Source: Lactobacillus corticis (lineage in GTDB: Bacteria; Bacillota; Bacilli; Lactobacillales; Lactobacillaceae). From it: DNA of 64,000 nt. Location of the stretch: positions 186,001 through 250,000 of the forward strand of contig NZ_BMAY01000001.1 in NCBI RefSeq assembly GCF_018327645.1, given 5' to 3'. Every line of letters starts with the position of its first letter. Position 1 is the stretch's first letter. The notes beneath the pieces are model-generated. The model was not told the DNA's origin. It saw nothing but the letters and a program-made list of their open reading frames with translations, and did no database searches. Below are positions 17,266 through 26,087 of this stretch, piece after piece. The position numbers were made by a program, and so were the translations under genes.

Positions 17266-19299
17266 CTACATCTGCTTTAATTGGCGCAAAAAAGTACTGG
17301 CCAGCAGCCTCTTGATGTCAGCCAGACTGCCCTTGGCAAAAATTTCGGTATTTTCATCGCTGACCACGACAGTTGAACTGACTGTACTGAGGACTTGCCG
17401 CTCCCAATCGGCCATCTGGCCAGGGGCAAGCATGACCAGCATGCGGGTCACCTGACACTGGCTGCCATCCATGGCATCCATGGTAATTGCGTGACTTAAA
17501 TCCAAGACCGCAAAATAGCAACGATTAACGTCGGCATTTTGCGTGTGCAGCAGGGCTAAATTGGTCTCCGGAATGCCAATTGGCGCAAGTTCTGCCCGCT
17601 CCACCAAGGCTGCAGCAACGCTTTGCTGATGTCTTACTACTTGACTGGATAAATGGAAGACTAAGTCTTGCGCTGCTCCCTTTAAGGTCTGCGTGTCTTT
17701 ATGGGCCAAAAACAGCTGGCAGCTATTCAACAGATCCTGGGCAAAAGCCGCTGACTGCGCTAATAGCTTTAACTTGCGTTCGGGATTGGCATAACTGAGT
17801 TCGTGCTGGTGGTGCGGTTCAGCCAACTGATCAAGGGCAGCCTGAATTTGCTTGATCTCATTTTGCAATAACAAAGGACTAACCAAGATATACTTTCGGG
17901 CAAAACCGGGGAGTTTCAAGGTGCTCAAAATCAAGTCGAAAGCATCCAGATCCAGCCCTTCCATTTCCGAAATTTTCGAGACGACAATCTTGCCGATTGC
18001 ACTAAATTCCTTCTTCAAGCGGGTTTTTAAAATCTCGCTGGTGCCGATGCCGTTTTCGCAAACTACCAAGACTTGATAAGCCTGTTCGCTCGCCTTTTTG
18101 ACATATTCATTGGCAAAATACAACAGAATCAGCTGCATCTGCGCTTCAGTCATGGGATCATTGGGAAAAGCCAAGGCCCATTTTTCTTCAAGCACGCGAT
18201 AAAGCTCAGGGTATTTATGCATCAACTCTTCCAAGGCGGGCGTTTTCGGGTCATAGGCAACTTCACTGTGCCGCGTTAAAAGCTGGACCACATGCTGCAA
18301 TAGGCGATCAAAGAAGAGCGGATTGCGCTGAAAATTGTAGCCCACTTCGTCGCTCACTGCCCGCACGAATTCTTTTAGCTGAATGACAATCTCCATTTCG
18401 CCCTCAGAGAAATAATCGCTTTCGATCGGATTCAGCACTAAACTATTCAAAAAGTTGCCTAGGTAAATCACATCGTTACGGGTATATTCAACCTCATCAT
18501 CGGCTGCCACAAACTGATACACAAGGCCTTGATATTTTAAGGAGCCATCATGCATCTTACCGGCCGGCAATTTGCGGTTTTGACTGGTTCTAAGCCGAGC
18601 AATGCCAAAAGTTAAAATCAACTGGGTCAATTGCCGATCCGAGCCAATCTTGATTTTGGGGATAATTGTGGCTTTAGCAGCTTGGTAAACTTTGGCCAAA
18701 TGATCCTGCGACAGCAAATTTAAGAAATAATCTGCTGATTCTGGGGCAATTTCTTGCTTGCAATAGCGCAAAAAGTTGTAGTCATTAATTTGATTAAGCA
18801 AAATCTCGCAGGCCATGCGCCGAATCCGAGTTTCGCTCCCACTGATGGCAATCCCGACGCCCTTTTTACGAACAATCTGCAACTTATAAGGTGCTAGGGC
18901 CGGGGCTAATTTTTCCAAATCATTCTGGATGGTGGTCTCCGAAACGCTAAGCTTATCAGCAAAGTAAAAGCTCTTCCGATAGTCCGGACTCAGCAGCAGC
19001 ATCACCGCCAAGGCGTTGCGCCGTTTAGGTGCAGAGAGTTCGCTCGGCATCACGCTATCAAACAGTTCGCTGCGTAAACTTTTTTGGGCTGCGGAATCAC
19101 CGATTAAGCGATATCTGCTGGCTTCATTGACGATTTCTAAGTTTCGCCCCGCCAGGTATAGGCGCAAATCGCGAAATTCCCGATAAATCGTGCGCCGACT
19201 GACTTGCAGCTTTTTTTCTAAACTGGCAACTGACACGCCGTCTTCATGGTCAAAAAGTGCTGCCAAGAGCTTTGCTTGGCGCTTGGTAAACCGTGCCAT
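17266..19299 (-). CDS. mtlR: Mannitol operon activator, BglG/MtlR-type PRD regulator
   Basis: This 677-residue multi-domain transcription activator is controlled by PTS phosphorylation. The order is an N-terminal HTH (LEKKLQVSRRTIYREFRDL, residues about 27-46), a second HTH near 110-130 (LSVSETTIQNDLEKL), two PRD domains (about 190-410), an EIIB-like domain with VVCENGIGTSEIL near 420, and a C-terminal EIIA-like domain with LALLHTQN near 585. It is transcribed divergently from mtlA; the 170-bp intergenic region carries an inverted repeat suited to be its operator. By family knowledge it activates mtlAFD when mannitol is present and better sugars are absent. Confidence 0.88.
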   Translation of the reverse strand: MARFTKRQAKLLAALFDHEDGVSVASLEKKLQVSRRTIYREFRDLRLYLAGRNLEIVNEASRYRLIGDSAAQKSLRSELFDSVMPSELSAPKRRNALAVMLLLSPDYRKSFYFADKLSVSETTIQNDLEKLAPALAPYKLQIVRKKGVGIAISGSETRIRRMACEILLNQINDYNFLRYCKQEIAPESADYFLNLLSQDHLAKVYQAAKATIIPKIKIGSDRQLTQLILTFGIARLRTSQNRKLPAGKMHDGSLKYQGLVYQFVAADDEVEYTRNDVIYLGNFLNSLVLNPIESDYFSEGEMEIVIQLKEFVRAVSDEVGYNFQRNPLFFDRLLQHVVQLLTRHSEVAYDPKTPALEELMHKYPELYRVLEEKWALAFPNDPMTEAQMQLILLYFANEYVKKASEQAYQVLVVCENGIGTSEILKTRLKKEFSAIGKIVVSKISEMEGLDLDAFDLILSTLKLPGFARKYILVSPLLLQNEIKQIQAALDQLAEPHHQHELSYANPERKLKLLAQSAAFAQDLLNSCQLFLAHKDTQTLKGAAQDLVFHLSSQVVRHQQSVAAALVERAELAPIGIPETNLALLHTQNADVNRCYFAVLDLSHAITMDAMDGSQCQVTRMLVMLAPGQMADWERQVLSTVSSTVVVSDENTEIFAKGSLADIKRLLASTFLRQLKQM

Positions 19300-19361
19300 T
19301 ATCTTACTCCCCCATTCTTTACTGTTTAATTATATCGTTTACATTGAGCAATAACACACTT

Positions 19362-19392
19362 TTGGCACAAATCACTGTGCCAGACTTGGCAC
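19362..19392 (+). promoter_or_regulatory. Candidate MtlR operator
   Basis: TTGGCACA (19362-19369) and TGTGCCA (19376-19382) form an inverted repeat with a 6-bp gap. A further TTGGCAC half-site lies at 19386-19392. The block sits just upstream of the -35 box of mtlA, the usual place for an activator. Confidence 0.65.
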
Positions 19393-19402
19393 TGCTACCC
19401 CC

Positions 19403-19431
19403 TTGTGAGAATGTAACCGCCAACATACAAT
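19403..19431 (+). promoter_or_regulatory. mtlAFD promoter
   Basis: -35 TTGTGA at 19403-19408, 17-bp spacer, -10 TACAAT at 19426-19431. Confidence 0.7.
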
Positions 19432-19438
19432 AATCAGT

Positions 19439-19454
19439 GTGAAAGCGGTTAACA
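19439..19454 (+). promoter_or_regulatory. cre site (CcpA) at the mtlA transcription start
   Basis: TGAAAGCGGTTAACA, with one extra flanking base at the left end, agrees with the cre consensus. It lies immediately downstream of the -10 box, where CcpA binding would block transcription when glucose is present. Confidence 0.75.
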
Positions 19455-19472
19455 AAGAAAGAAGGAAAAATC

Positions 19473-21290
19473 GTGCAAGCTGATACAAGTTCTAAGCCAA
19501 AGAAGAAATCTTCTTTGAAAGCAAAAGTTCAAAAATTCGGTACCGCCCTTTCAAGCATGGTGATGCCGAACATTGCGGCAATTATTGCTTGGGGCCTGGT
19601 AACTGCCATCTTCATGGAAGGTGGTTGGGCACCAAACGCAACGATTGCGAAATTAACTAGTCCAATGCTCCACTACCTGATTCCTATTTTAATCGGGTAC
19701 ACCGGTGGACGCATGGTTTACGATGAGCGGGGTGCTTTAATCGGTGCCATCGGGACCTTAGGGGTAATCGTCGGTGACTTAAACATCCCTGAATTCTTAG
19801 GGGCCATGATTATGGGTCCTTTGTCAGCCTGGTGCTTGAAGAAATTTGACCAAGCATTCCAAAGCAAGGTCAAGTCTGGATTTGAAATGATCTACAACAA
19901 CTTCTCAAGCGGGATTTTAGGTTTGATCCTGGCCATTTTGGGAATGCTGATTGTTACGCCAGTCGTTGAATGGGGCAGCGGTTTGATGAGCTCAGCGGTT
20001 GATGCCATCATGAAGGTTCACCTCTTGCCACTAACTGCCATCATCATTGAACCAGCCAAGGTGCTGTTCTTGAACAATGCGATTGGTAACGGGATTTTGG
20101 TTCCATTGGGAATTGAACAAGCTGCCAAGGTCGGCAAGTCTGTGCTCTTCTTGCTTGAAGCCAACCCTGGTCCTGGTTTGGGAATCCTGCTGGCCTTCTG
20201 CTTCTTTGGCAAAGGCGATGCCAAAGGTTCAGCACCTGGTGCAGCAATCATTCACTTCTTCGGTGGGATCCACGAAATTTACTTCCCATACATCCTGATG
20301 AAGCCAATCTTGATCGTAGCTGCCATTCTAGGCGGAATGAGCGGTACCTTCACCTTCCAACTTTTCAACGCTGGTTTGAAAGCTGCGGCTTCACCTGGTT
20401 CAATCATTGCCGTTTTAGCAATGACGGCTAAGGACTCATACCTTGGAATTATCGCCGGGGTCTTAGTCTCAGCTGCTGTTTCATTCCTGGTTGCTTCATT
20501 CATTTTGAAGCGCGACAAGTCAACTGACAGTGGTGACTTAGCTGCTAAGCAAAAGCAAATGGAACAAATGAAGGCTGAATCCAAGGGTAAGGAAATGCCT
20601 TCAACCGATGAAGTAAGAACTTCAATTAACTCATACGCAAATGTAAACAAGATTATCTTCGCTTGTGATGCCGGCATGGGATCATCAGCAATGGGCGCTT
20701 CGCTCTTACGTGACAAAGTCAAGAAGGCTGGGATTGACAACATCTCAGTTACTAACACAGCGGTTAGCCGCTTGAAAGATGAAGCAGGACTACTAGTCGT
20801 AACGCAAGAAGAATTAGCTGAACGGGCTTTGGAAAAGACTCCAAGTGCAGTCCACGTCTCAGTTGACAATTTCTTAAGCTCACCAAAATACGATGAAATT
20901 GTTGCCAACTTAAAGGCGCTTAGCCAAGTTACTGACACTCCTGCCAGTGAGATTGGCGAAAGCAAAAAAGTAGCTGCTTCTGGCGATCAATTAGCTAAGA
21001 TCGACTTCAGCTCAATCAAAGAAGTTAACTTTATCCGTCATGACCAACACCAAGGTTCAGCAACCATGGCCACTTCCATCTTCCAAGACAAGATGGCTAA
21101 GGCAGGTAAAAAGACCCCGGTTAAGGCCGTCCGCATCAATGAACTTGATGATGAAAACGACCACTTGGTAATTGCCACTAAAGCCGCCGGCAAGAACTTA
21201 GCGGTTCGCTACAGCAACATTCAAATTGTTGTGGTAAAGGATATTTTGCAAGACAAGTTATTAGATGAATTAGTCAAGAAACTGAACTAG
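19473..21290 (+). CDS. mtlA: PTS mannitol-specific EIICB component
   Basis: It transports and phosphorylates mannitol to mannitol-1-phosphate. The start is GTG at 19473 after AGAAGGA. Residues about 20-345 are the membrane IIC domain (TALSSMVMPNIAAIIAWGL, GYTGGRMVYDERG, HFFGGIHEIYFPYIL near 255). A IIB domain follows at about 388-490 with the phosphorylation site FACDAGMGSSAMGASLLR. The last 100 residues resemble a second IIB domain in which the cysteine loop is replaced by VNFIRHDQHQGSATMATSIF, so it cannot be phosphorylated in the usual way. At 605 residues the protein is about 130 longer than a simple IICB. mtlF follows 14 nt later. Confidence 0.94.
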   Translation: MQADTSSKPKKKSSLKAKVQKFGTALSSMVMPNIAAIIAWGLVTAIFMEGGWAPNATIAKLTSPMLHYLIPILIGYTGGRMVYDERGALIGAIGTLGVIVGDLNIPEFLGAMIMGPLSAWCLKKFDQAFQSKVKSGFEMIYNNFSSGILGLILAILGMLIVTPVVEWGSGLMSSAVDAIMKVHLLPLTAIIIEPAKVLFLNNAIGNGILVPLGIEQAAKVGKSVLFLLEANPGPGLGILLAFCFFGKGDAKGSAPGAAIIHFFGGIHEIYFPYILMKPILIVAAILGGMSGTFTFQLFNAGLKAAASPGSIIAVLAMTAKDSYLGIIAGVLVSAAVSFLVASFILKRDKSTDSGDLAAKQKQMEQMKAESKGKEMPSTDEVRTSINSYANVNKIIFACDAGMGSSAMGASLLRDKVKKAGIDNISVTNTAVSRLKDEAGLLVVTQEELAERALEKTPSAVHVSVDNFLSSPKYDEIVANLKALSQVTDTPASEIGESKKVAASGDQLAKIDFSSIKEVNFIRHDQHQGSATMATSIFQDKMAKAGKKTPVKAVRINELDDENDHLVIATKAAGKNLAVRYSNIQIVVVKDILQDKLLDELVKKLN

Positions 21291-21304
21291 AAAGGCTTAA
21301 GCAA

Positions 21305-21751
21305 ATGGAACTAAAGAAAGATATGATCTTGTTAAATCAAGACGTAACCACGCGTGACCAAGCCATTCGCTTGGCCGGTCAACTCTTAGTCGATGGCGGT
21401 TGTGTGGATGAAGGCTATATCGATTCAATGATTGCGCGCAATGAAGATGTTTCAACCTACATGGGCAACTTCATCGCCATTCCCCACGGAACCGATGAAG
21501 GCAAAAAGCACATTAAGAAAACTGGTATTTCAGTAGTGCAAATCCCAATGGGGGTTGACTTCAGCAATGATGACGACGCAAATGAACAATTAGTAACGGT
21601 CGTCTTCGGAATTGCTGGACTGAACAACGAACACCTGCAATTATTGTCACAAATCGCCCTCTTCTGCAGCGACGTTTCAAATGTAGCAAAGTTGGCAGAT
21701 GCTCAATCAGCAGATGAAATTATTGACTTATTACAGGAGGTTGGAAAATAG
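21305..21751 (+). CDS. mtlF: PTS mannitol-specific EIIA component
   Basis: This cytoplasmic 148-residue phosphocarrier passes phosphate from HPr to the IIB domain of MtlA. The active-site histidine is in [15 protein letters not shown] near residue 60. The usual EIIA-Mtl N-terminal segment ([19 protein letters not shown]) is visible. It lies between mtlA (14 nt) and mtlD (2 nt) in one operon. Confidence 0.94.
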   Translation: MELKKDMILLNQDVTTRDQAIRLAGQLLVDGGCVDEGYIDSMIARNEDVSTYMGNFIAIPHGTDEGKKHIKKTGISVVQIPMGVDFSNDDDANEQLVTVVFGIAGLNNEHLQLLSQIALFCSDVSNVAKLADAQSADEIIDLLQEVGK

Positions 21752-21753
21752 TC

Positions 21754-22914
21754 ATGTTAGACGTACACTTTGGCGCAGGTAATATTGGTCGCGGTTTTAT
21801 TGGTGAAACTTTAGCCGCAAACGGTTTTGAAATTAAGTTTGTTGATGTTAACGACACCATCATTTCCGCATTGCAAGAACGGCACGGATACGACATTGAA
21901 TTCGCTGCCCCAGGTCAAAAGAAGGTACATGTTTCTAACGTTGACGGGATCAACAACGGCAAACACCCCGAAGACGTGGTTAAGGCAATTGCCAAGACCG
22001 ACTTGGTAACGACAGCGATCGGTCCAAAGATTTTGAAGTTTATTGCGCCACTCATCGCTGACGGGATTGTCGCTCGTAAAGAGGCCAACAACCTTAAGCC
22101 AATCGATGTCATTGCCTGCGAAAACATGATCGGTGGTTCGCAATCATTAAAGGAATCAGTTTACGAACACCTTGATGACGAAGGCAAGAAGTTTGCTGAT
22201 GAACACATTGGTTTCCCTAACGCAGCAGTTGACCGGATTGTTCCTTTGCAAAAGCACGATGACCCATTGCTGGTTTCAGTTGAAGAATTCAAAGAATGGG
22301 TTATCGACGAAAGTCAAATGAAGAACGACTCCTTCCACTTGGATGGCGTTCACTATGCTAAGGACCTTGAACCTTACATTGAAAGAAAGCTCTTCTCCGT
22401 TAACACTGGTCACGCAACTGTTGCCTACAACGGCAACTTAAAGGGCTACAAGACGATCGGTGAAGCCGTCAAGGACCCAGAAATCATTGACCTTTTGAAG
22501 AGTGCCTTGGAAGAAACCGGCTCACTTATCCTAGCTAAGTGGGACTTCACCAAGAAAGAAATGGATGACTACCACGACCAATTGGTAAAGCGGTTCTCTA
22601 ACCCTTACATTTCAGACGACATTAGTCGGGTTGGCCGGACTCCGATCCGTAAATTGGGTTACAACGAACGCTTCATCCGCCCAATTCGTGAATTGAAGGA
22701 ACGGGGCTTAGACTACAGCACCCTGCTTCACACGGTAGCTGCGATTTACCAATTCGACGTTCCAACCGACGACGAATCAGTTAAATTGATGCAAATGCTG
22801 AAAGACGAAAGTTTGAAGGACGTAGTTGTTGAAACTACTGGCCTCAAGGATGATCCAGAACTGGTCGATGAAATCGTCAAGGCAACTGAAGCATCAATGG
22901 CAGCAAACAAGTAA
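21754..22914 (+). CDS. mtlD: Mannitol-1-phosphate 5-dehydrogenase
   Basis: It oxidises mannitol-1-phosphate with NAD to fructose-6-phosphate, which enters glycolysis. The 386 residues match the family length. The Rossmann motif [17 protein letters not shown] is at residues 4-20. [15 protein letters not shown] near 125 and [11 protein letters not shown] near 155 are conserved, and the catalytic region holds [16 protein letters not shown] near 215. It is the last gene of mtlAFD. Confidence 0.96.
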   Translation: MLDVHFGAGNIGRGFIGETLAANGFEIKFVDVNDTIISALQERHGYDIEFAAPGQKKVHVSNVDGINNGKHPEDVVKAIAKTDLVTTAIGPKILKFIAPLIADGIVARKEANNLKPIDVIACENMIGGSQSLKESVYEHLDDEGKKFADEHIGFPNAAVDRIVPLQKHDDPLLVSVEEFKEWVIDESQMKNDSFHLDGVHYAKDLEPYIERKLFSVNTGHATVAYNGNLKGYKTIGEAVKDPEIIDLLKSALEETGSLILAKWDFTKKEMDDYHDQLVKRFSNPYISDDISRVGRTPIRKLGYNERFIRPIRELKERGLDYSTLLHTVAAIYQFDVPTDDESVKLMQMLKDESLKDVVVETTGLKDDPELVDEIVKATEASMAANK

Positions 22915-23025
22915 TAACTGTCAACCTAAGTCAAAAAAATAAAAAAGTAAAAACTATTAATTAAACTGATAAATAATCCCATCTAGATAAAACTAAAAAC
23001 AAAATAGAACTAATTTACACATCAA

Positions 23026-23068
23026 AAGTACTAGTTAGCGCCAATTGCCCTAGCTGGTACTTTTTTTG
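23026..23068 (+). terminator. Rho-independent terminator of mtlAFD
   Basis: AAGTACTAGTTAG pairs with CTAGCTGGTACTT (G-U wobbles), followed by TTTTTTT. The rest of 22915-23190 is AT-rich and shows no gene. Confidence 0.8.
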
Positions 23069-23190
23069 TTTAAGAAAACTTAAACATAGCCCTAAATTTT
23101 CTTTATGTTTTTATAGACAGATAAGTTGCCATGAGGTAAACTTAAATAGTTTGATTTGCAATATAAAGAAAAAGAGAGAGGTATTTGCAG

Positions 23191-23904
23191 ATGCACGGTT
23201 TTATTGGTGAATTTCTTGGTACCTTCGTCCTCCTGGCTTTTGGGGTTGGTACGGGTGCTGAAATTAGTTTAAAGAAAACCCTTGGTCGTGGCGAAGATTG
23301 GATCTTTGTTACTTTCTCTTGGGGTTTAGCAATTGCTTTAGGCGTTTACGTTGCCGGCAGCTTTGGTTCTGACGGTCACTTGAACCCTGCTGTTACGTTA
23401 GCCTTTGCGATGTTCAACGGCTTCCCATGGAAGGACGTTTTGCCATACATCGCTGGTCAATTTTTAGGTGCTTTTTGTGGTGCAACCATGGCAGCAATCC
23501 ACTACTGGCCACAATTTAAGGCAACTAAGACTGCTGAAGAAGGCAACAACATTGGTGTCTTCGCAACCGGAGCTACCATCAACAACCCATTATTTAACTT
23601 CTTAAACGAAGTTGGGGATACCTTCCTATTGACCTTTGTTTTGCTTAACTTAGGTAACTTTACGACTGGTTTGAAGCCAATTGTCGTTGGGTTCTTGATT
23701 ATGGTAATTGGTCAAGCCTTTGGTGGAACTACTGGTTTTGCCATGAACCCAGCTCGTGACTGGGGTCCACGGTTGGCTTACACTATTTTGCCAATTCCAA
23801 ACAAGGGCGATGCAAACTGGAGCTACGCTTGGATTCCAATGGTTGGGCCAATCGTTGGGGCAATTTTAGCAACTTGGCTGCACGGTCTGCTGCACCTGCT
23901 TTAA
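23191..23904 (+). CDS. Aquaglyceroporin, MIP family
   Basis: This membrane channel for glycerol or other small neutral solutes has 237 residues from the ATG at 23191, which has GAGAGG upstream (an in-frame TTG lies two codons earlier). There are six membrane segments and two NPA boxes: HLNPAVT near residue 65 and MNPARD near 187. The Asp after the second NPAR and the Gly/Ala-rich pore point to the GlpF type rather than a strict water channel. No glpK or glpO lies nearby, so a link to glycerol catabolism is not shown here; related lactobacillar proteins also pass lactic acid or dihydroxyacetone. Confidence 0.9.
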   Translation: MHGFIGEFLGTFVLLAFGVGTGAEISLKKTLGRGEDWIFVTFSWGLAIALGVYVAGSFGSDGHLNPAVTLAFAMFNGFPWKDVLPYIAGQFLGAFCGATMAAIHYWPQFKATKTAEEGNNIGVFATGATINNPLFNFLNEVGDTFLLTFVLLNLGNFTTGLKPIVVGFLIMVIGQAFGGTTGFAMNPARDWGPRLAYTILPIPNKGDANWSYAWIPMVGPIVGAILATWLHGLLHLL

Positions 23905-23919
23905 TCATTTAAAAGAATT

Positions 23920-23950
23920 GCGTCTAGGACATCTAGGCGCTTTTCTTTTT
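23920..23950 (+). terminator. Rho-independent terminator after the aquaglyceroporin gene
   Basis: GCGTCTAG / CTAGGCGC stem followed by TTTTCTTTTT. Confidence 0.75.
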
Positions 23951-23978
23951 GCTAAAATACAACTAAGGAGTTGAGCTA

Positions 23979-24563
23979 ATGGGCGAAGTAAGGCAAACCA
24001 AGACCAAGCACAAATTGCATGAGGCTTTTTATCAGCTATTAGCCAAGAGCGGCTACCAACAAATGAACATTAAAGAGTTATGCCAAGCTGCTGGCATTAA
24101 CCGAGGAACTTTTTACAACAATTATGACAGCAAGGCAGCCTTGTGGCAGGAAATTGAAAATGTCCACATTCAAAATGTCGAAGCAATTCTGTCTAAAAGT
24201 CAGGTCGCCGATGAATTTTATGCTGAAGAAATTAAAAATGTAATGGACTACTTATATAGCCAGCAGCGAGAATTTTATATCATTGCACAAAGCGACCTCT
24301 TTGTTAGTTTTCAGCAGGAATTGGTACGATTAATCCGGGCAGTTTTTCAACGCCACCATTACGGCATGAAGGATTTAATCCAATCCCGCAAATATGAAGA
24401 AGAGATCGTTTATGGCGGTATTGCGTCGATTATCTCCTTATGGATCAAAGACAATTTTCAAGAATCGCCACAAGAAATGATGCAAATCATCCTCGCCTAC
24501 CGCGATCATGCCCCCAAAGAATATTTCTATCTGCAACTAAAAAATAAACCCTCACTAAAGTGA
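23979..24563 (+). CDS. TetR/AcrR-family transcriptional regulator
   Basis: This 194-residue DNA-binding protein has an N-terminal HTH (MNIKELCQAAGINRGTFYNNYDSKAALW, residues about 28-55) and a C-terminal helical ligand domain without recognisable motif. AAGGAG precedes the ATG. The stop codon lies inside the following terminator hairpin. Downstream, convergent, is the flavin lactate dehydrogenase gene; upstream is the aquaglyceroporin. The target gene and ligand are unknown. Confidence 0.88.
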   Translation: MGEVRQTKTKHKLHEAFYQLLAKSGYQQMNIKELCQAAGINRGTFYNNYDSKAALWQEIENVHIQNVEAILSKSQVADEFYAEEIKNVMDYLYSQQREFYIIAQSDLFVSFQQELVRLIRAVFQRHHYGMKDLIQSRKYEEEIVYGGIASIISLWIKDNFQESPQEMMQIILAYRDHAPKEYFYLQLKNKPSLK

Positions 24564-24576
24564 GGGTTTATTTTTC
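24541..24576. terminator. Bidirectional terminator overlapping the 3' end of the TetR gene
   Basis: AAATAAACCCTCAC-TAAA-GTGAGGGTTTATTT is a near-perfect 14-bp stem. The TGA stop of the plus-strand gene is in its right arm, and it also ends the converging dehydrogenase transcript. Confidence 0.85.
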
Positions 24577-24580
24577 TTGA

Positions 24581-25972
24581 CTAGTCGATCTTGCGCTTAG
24601 GGTTCAAGAGGTTCATTGGGTCAAACATGCTCTTCAATTGGTGTTGAACCATATCCACATCTTCACCTAATTCCACGTTGTTCCATTGGTTCTTCAGCAT
24701 CCCTACAGCGTGTTCACCTGAAATCGTACCGCCTAATTCCAAACTCTTCTTAAACAAGTCTTGCAAGGCAGCATTCAAGTTGGCAGGGAAAGCGCCATCC
24801 TTTGGCCAAGTCAAGGTTGGGTGCAGGTTGCCTTCACCAGCATGGCCATAAGTAAAGATCTCGATACCGTACTTCTTGCCAGTTTCTTCAATGAACTTAG
24901 CCAATTCTGGCAGCTTGCTGCTTGGTACGGCCATATCTTCCATCACGGCGTTGCGGCCAGTAAAGATGGCTGGCAGCATTGCTTGGCGGACTTCAATGAT
25001 CTTTGCTTGTTCATCCTTGTCGGTTGAAATCTTAACGCCATTGGCATTGAATTTAGTCAAAATATCCTTAACCCGCTTTTCGCCTTCTTCTGAGATTGAA
25101 TCAATCCGGAAGATCAGCATGGAGTTACCTTGGGCTGCATAGTTGGTCCCCTTGAAAGCATCAATTGCCTTCAATGAGTTGGCATCACTAGCTTCAAGCA
25201 TTGCTGGGTAAGTTCCTGACATGCGAATAGCAGCAACAGCCTTGGATAAAGTTTCCATATCCTTGAAGAAGGCCATTCCCATCAATGACTTGTCTAGCGG
25301 AATTGGCATCAACTTAACAGTTGCTTCAACAATTACGCCTAAAGTTCCTTCAGAACCAACAAATAGTTGGGCTAAGTTGTAGCCAAAGGCTTGCTTGGTC
25401 GTCTTGCCGCCTAAGTCTAAGACCCGGCCATCAGCCAGCACTACCTTTAAGCCTAAAACGTGATCACGCGTTGAACCATAACGTACCCCGCTCAAACCGC
25501 CAGCGTTGGTTGCAATGTTGCCGCCGATTCCTGACATTGGCTTAGAAGCAGGATCTGGTGCGTAGAAGAGGCCTTCTTTGCGAGCAGCTTGGTCTAAATC
25601 ATTATTAATCACGCCTGGTTCAACGACTGCATAGCTATCAGCCACATTTAATTCCTTGATCCGGTTCATCTTGGCAGTTGATAAGACAAAGGAATTATCA
25701 ACGGCATCAGCACCAACAACCGTTGAAGTGAAGCGGTCTTGCGTGACAACTGGAACGTGGAATTTGCGAGCGGCTTTAAACACGCCTTGAACATCTGCAA
25801 CTGACGCAGCTTCGATAAAGGCAATTGCTGGTTTGTGGTCGCCTGGCAGGTTGGCACTAAAACTGCCCTTCTTTAAACTTTCTTCGTCAGTTAAAACTTG
25901 ACCATCCTTAACTTGGTCTTTTAAATAAGCAATAATTTCATTTTGATCAAATGCGGTAAATACTAAAGACAT
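24581..25972 (-). CDS. FAD-binding D-2-hydroxyacid (D-lactate/glycolate) dehydrogenase
   Basis: This 463-residue GlcD/Dld-like flavoprotein of the PCMH/VAO superfamily oxidises D-lactate or glycolate to the oxoacid. The FAD-binding domain (about 40-215) contains PMSGIGGNIATNAGGLSGVRYGSTRDHVLG and LFVGSEGTLGVI. The C-terminal oxidase domain ends with YGHAGEGNLHPT near 375 and GGTISGEHAVGMLKN near 425, with conserved metal or substrate histidines. It is monocistronic, with a strong promoter in front that holds repeated ACTTACT boxes. The electron acceptor is not shown by the sequence. Confidence 0.88.
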   Translation of the reverse strand: MSLVFTAFDQNEIIAYLKDQVKDGQVLTDEESLKKGSFSANLPGDHKPAIAFIEAASVADVQGVFKAARKFHVPVVTQDRFTSTVVGADAVDNSFVLSTAKMNRIKELNVADSYAVVEPGVINNDLDQAARKEGLFYAPDPASKPMSGIGGNIATNAGGLSGVRYGSTRDHVLGLKVVLADGRVLDLGGKTTKQAFGYNLAQLFVGSEGTLGVIVEATVKLMPIPLDKSLMGMAFFKDMETLSKAVAAIRMSGTYPAMLEASDANSLKAIDAFKGTNYAAQGNSMLIFRIDSISEEGEKRVKDILTKFNANGVKISTDKDEQAKIIEVRQAMLPAIFTGRNAVMEDMAVPSSKLPELAKFIEETGKKYGIEIFTYGHAGEGNLHPTLTWPKDGAFPANLNAALQDLFKKSLELGGTISGEHAVGMLKNQWNNVELGEDVDMVQHQLKSMFDPMNLLNPKRKID

Positions 25973-25983
25973 TAGAAAAACTC

Positions 25984-26085
25984 CTTTACTTATAATAATT
26001 AGCAGTTCTGCTTGACTTACTAAAGTATAGCAACTTACTAAAAATAAGTAAAGGGGTATTTTGATTTTTTCTAACTTTTTGTAAG
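25984..26085 (-). promoter_or_regulatory. Promoter of the lactate dehydrogenase gene with repeated CTTAC/GTAAG operator boxes
   Basis: Minus strand: -35 TTTACT (26047-26052), 17-bp spacer, -10 TATACT (26024-26029) with an extended TGC. ACTTACTAAA occurs at 26015-26024 and 26033-26042, the second lying in the spacer and pairing with ATAAGT as a dyad. CTAAC-N5-GTAAG lies at 26071-26085 just upstream. CTTTACTTAT at 25984-25993 and its exact complement at 26044-26053 flank the promoter. The layout suggests a repressor site; the regulator is unknown. Confidence 0.6.
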
Positions 26086-26087
26086 TA

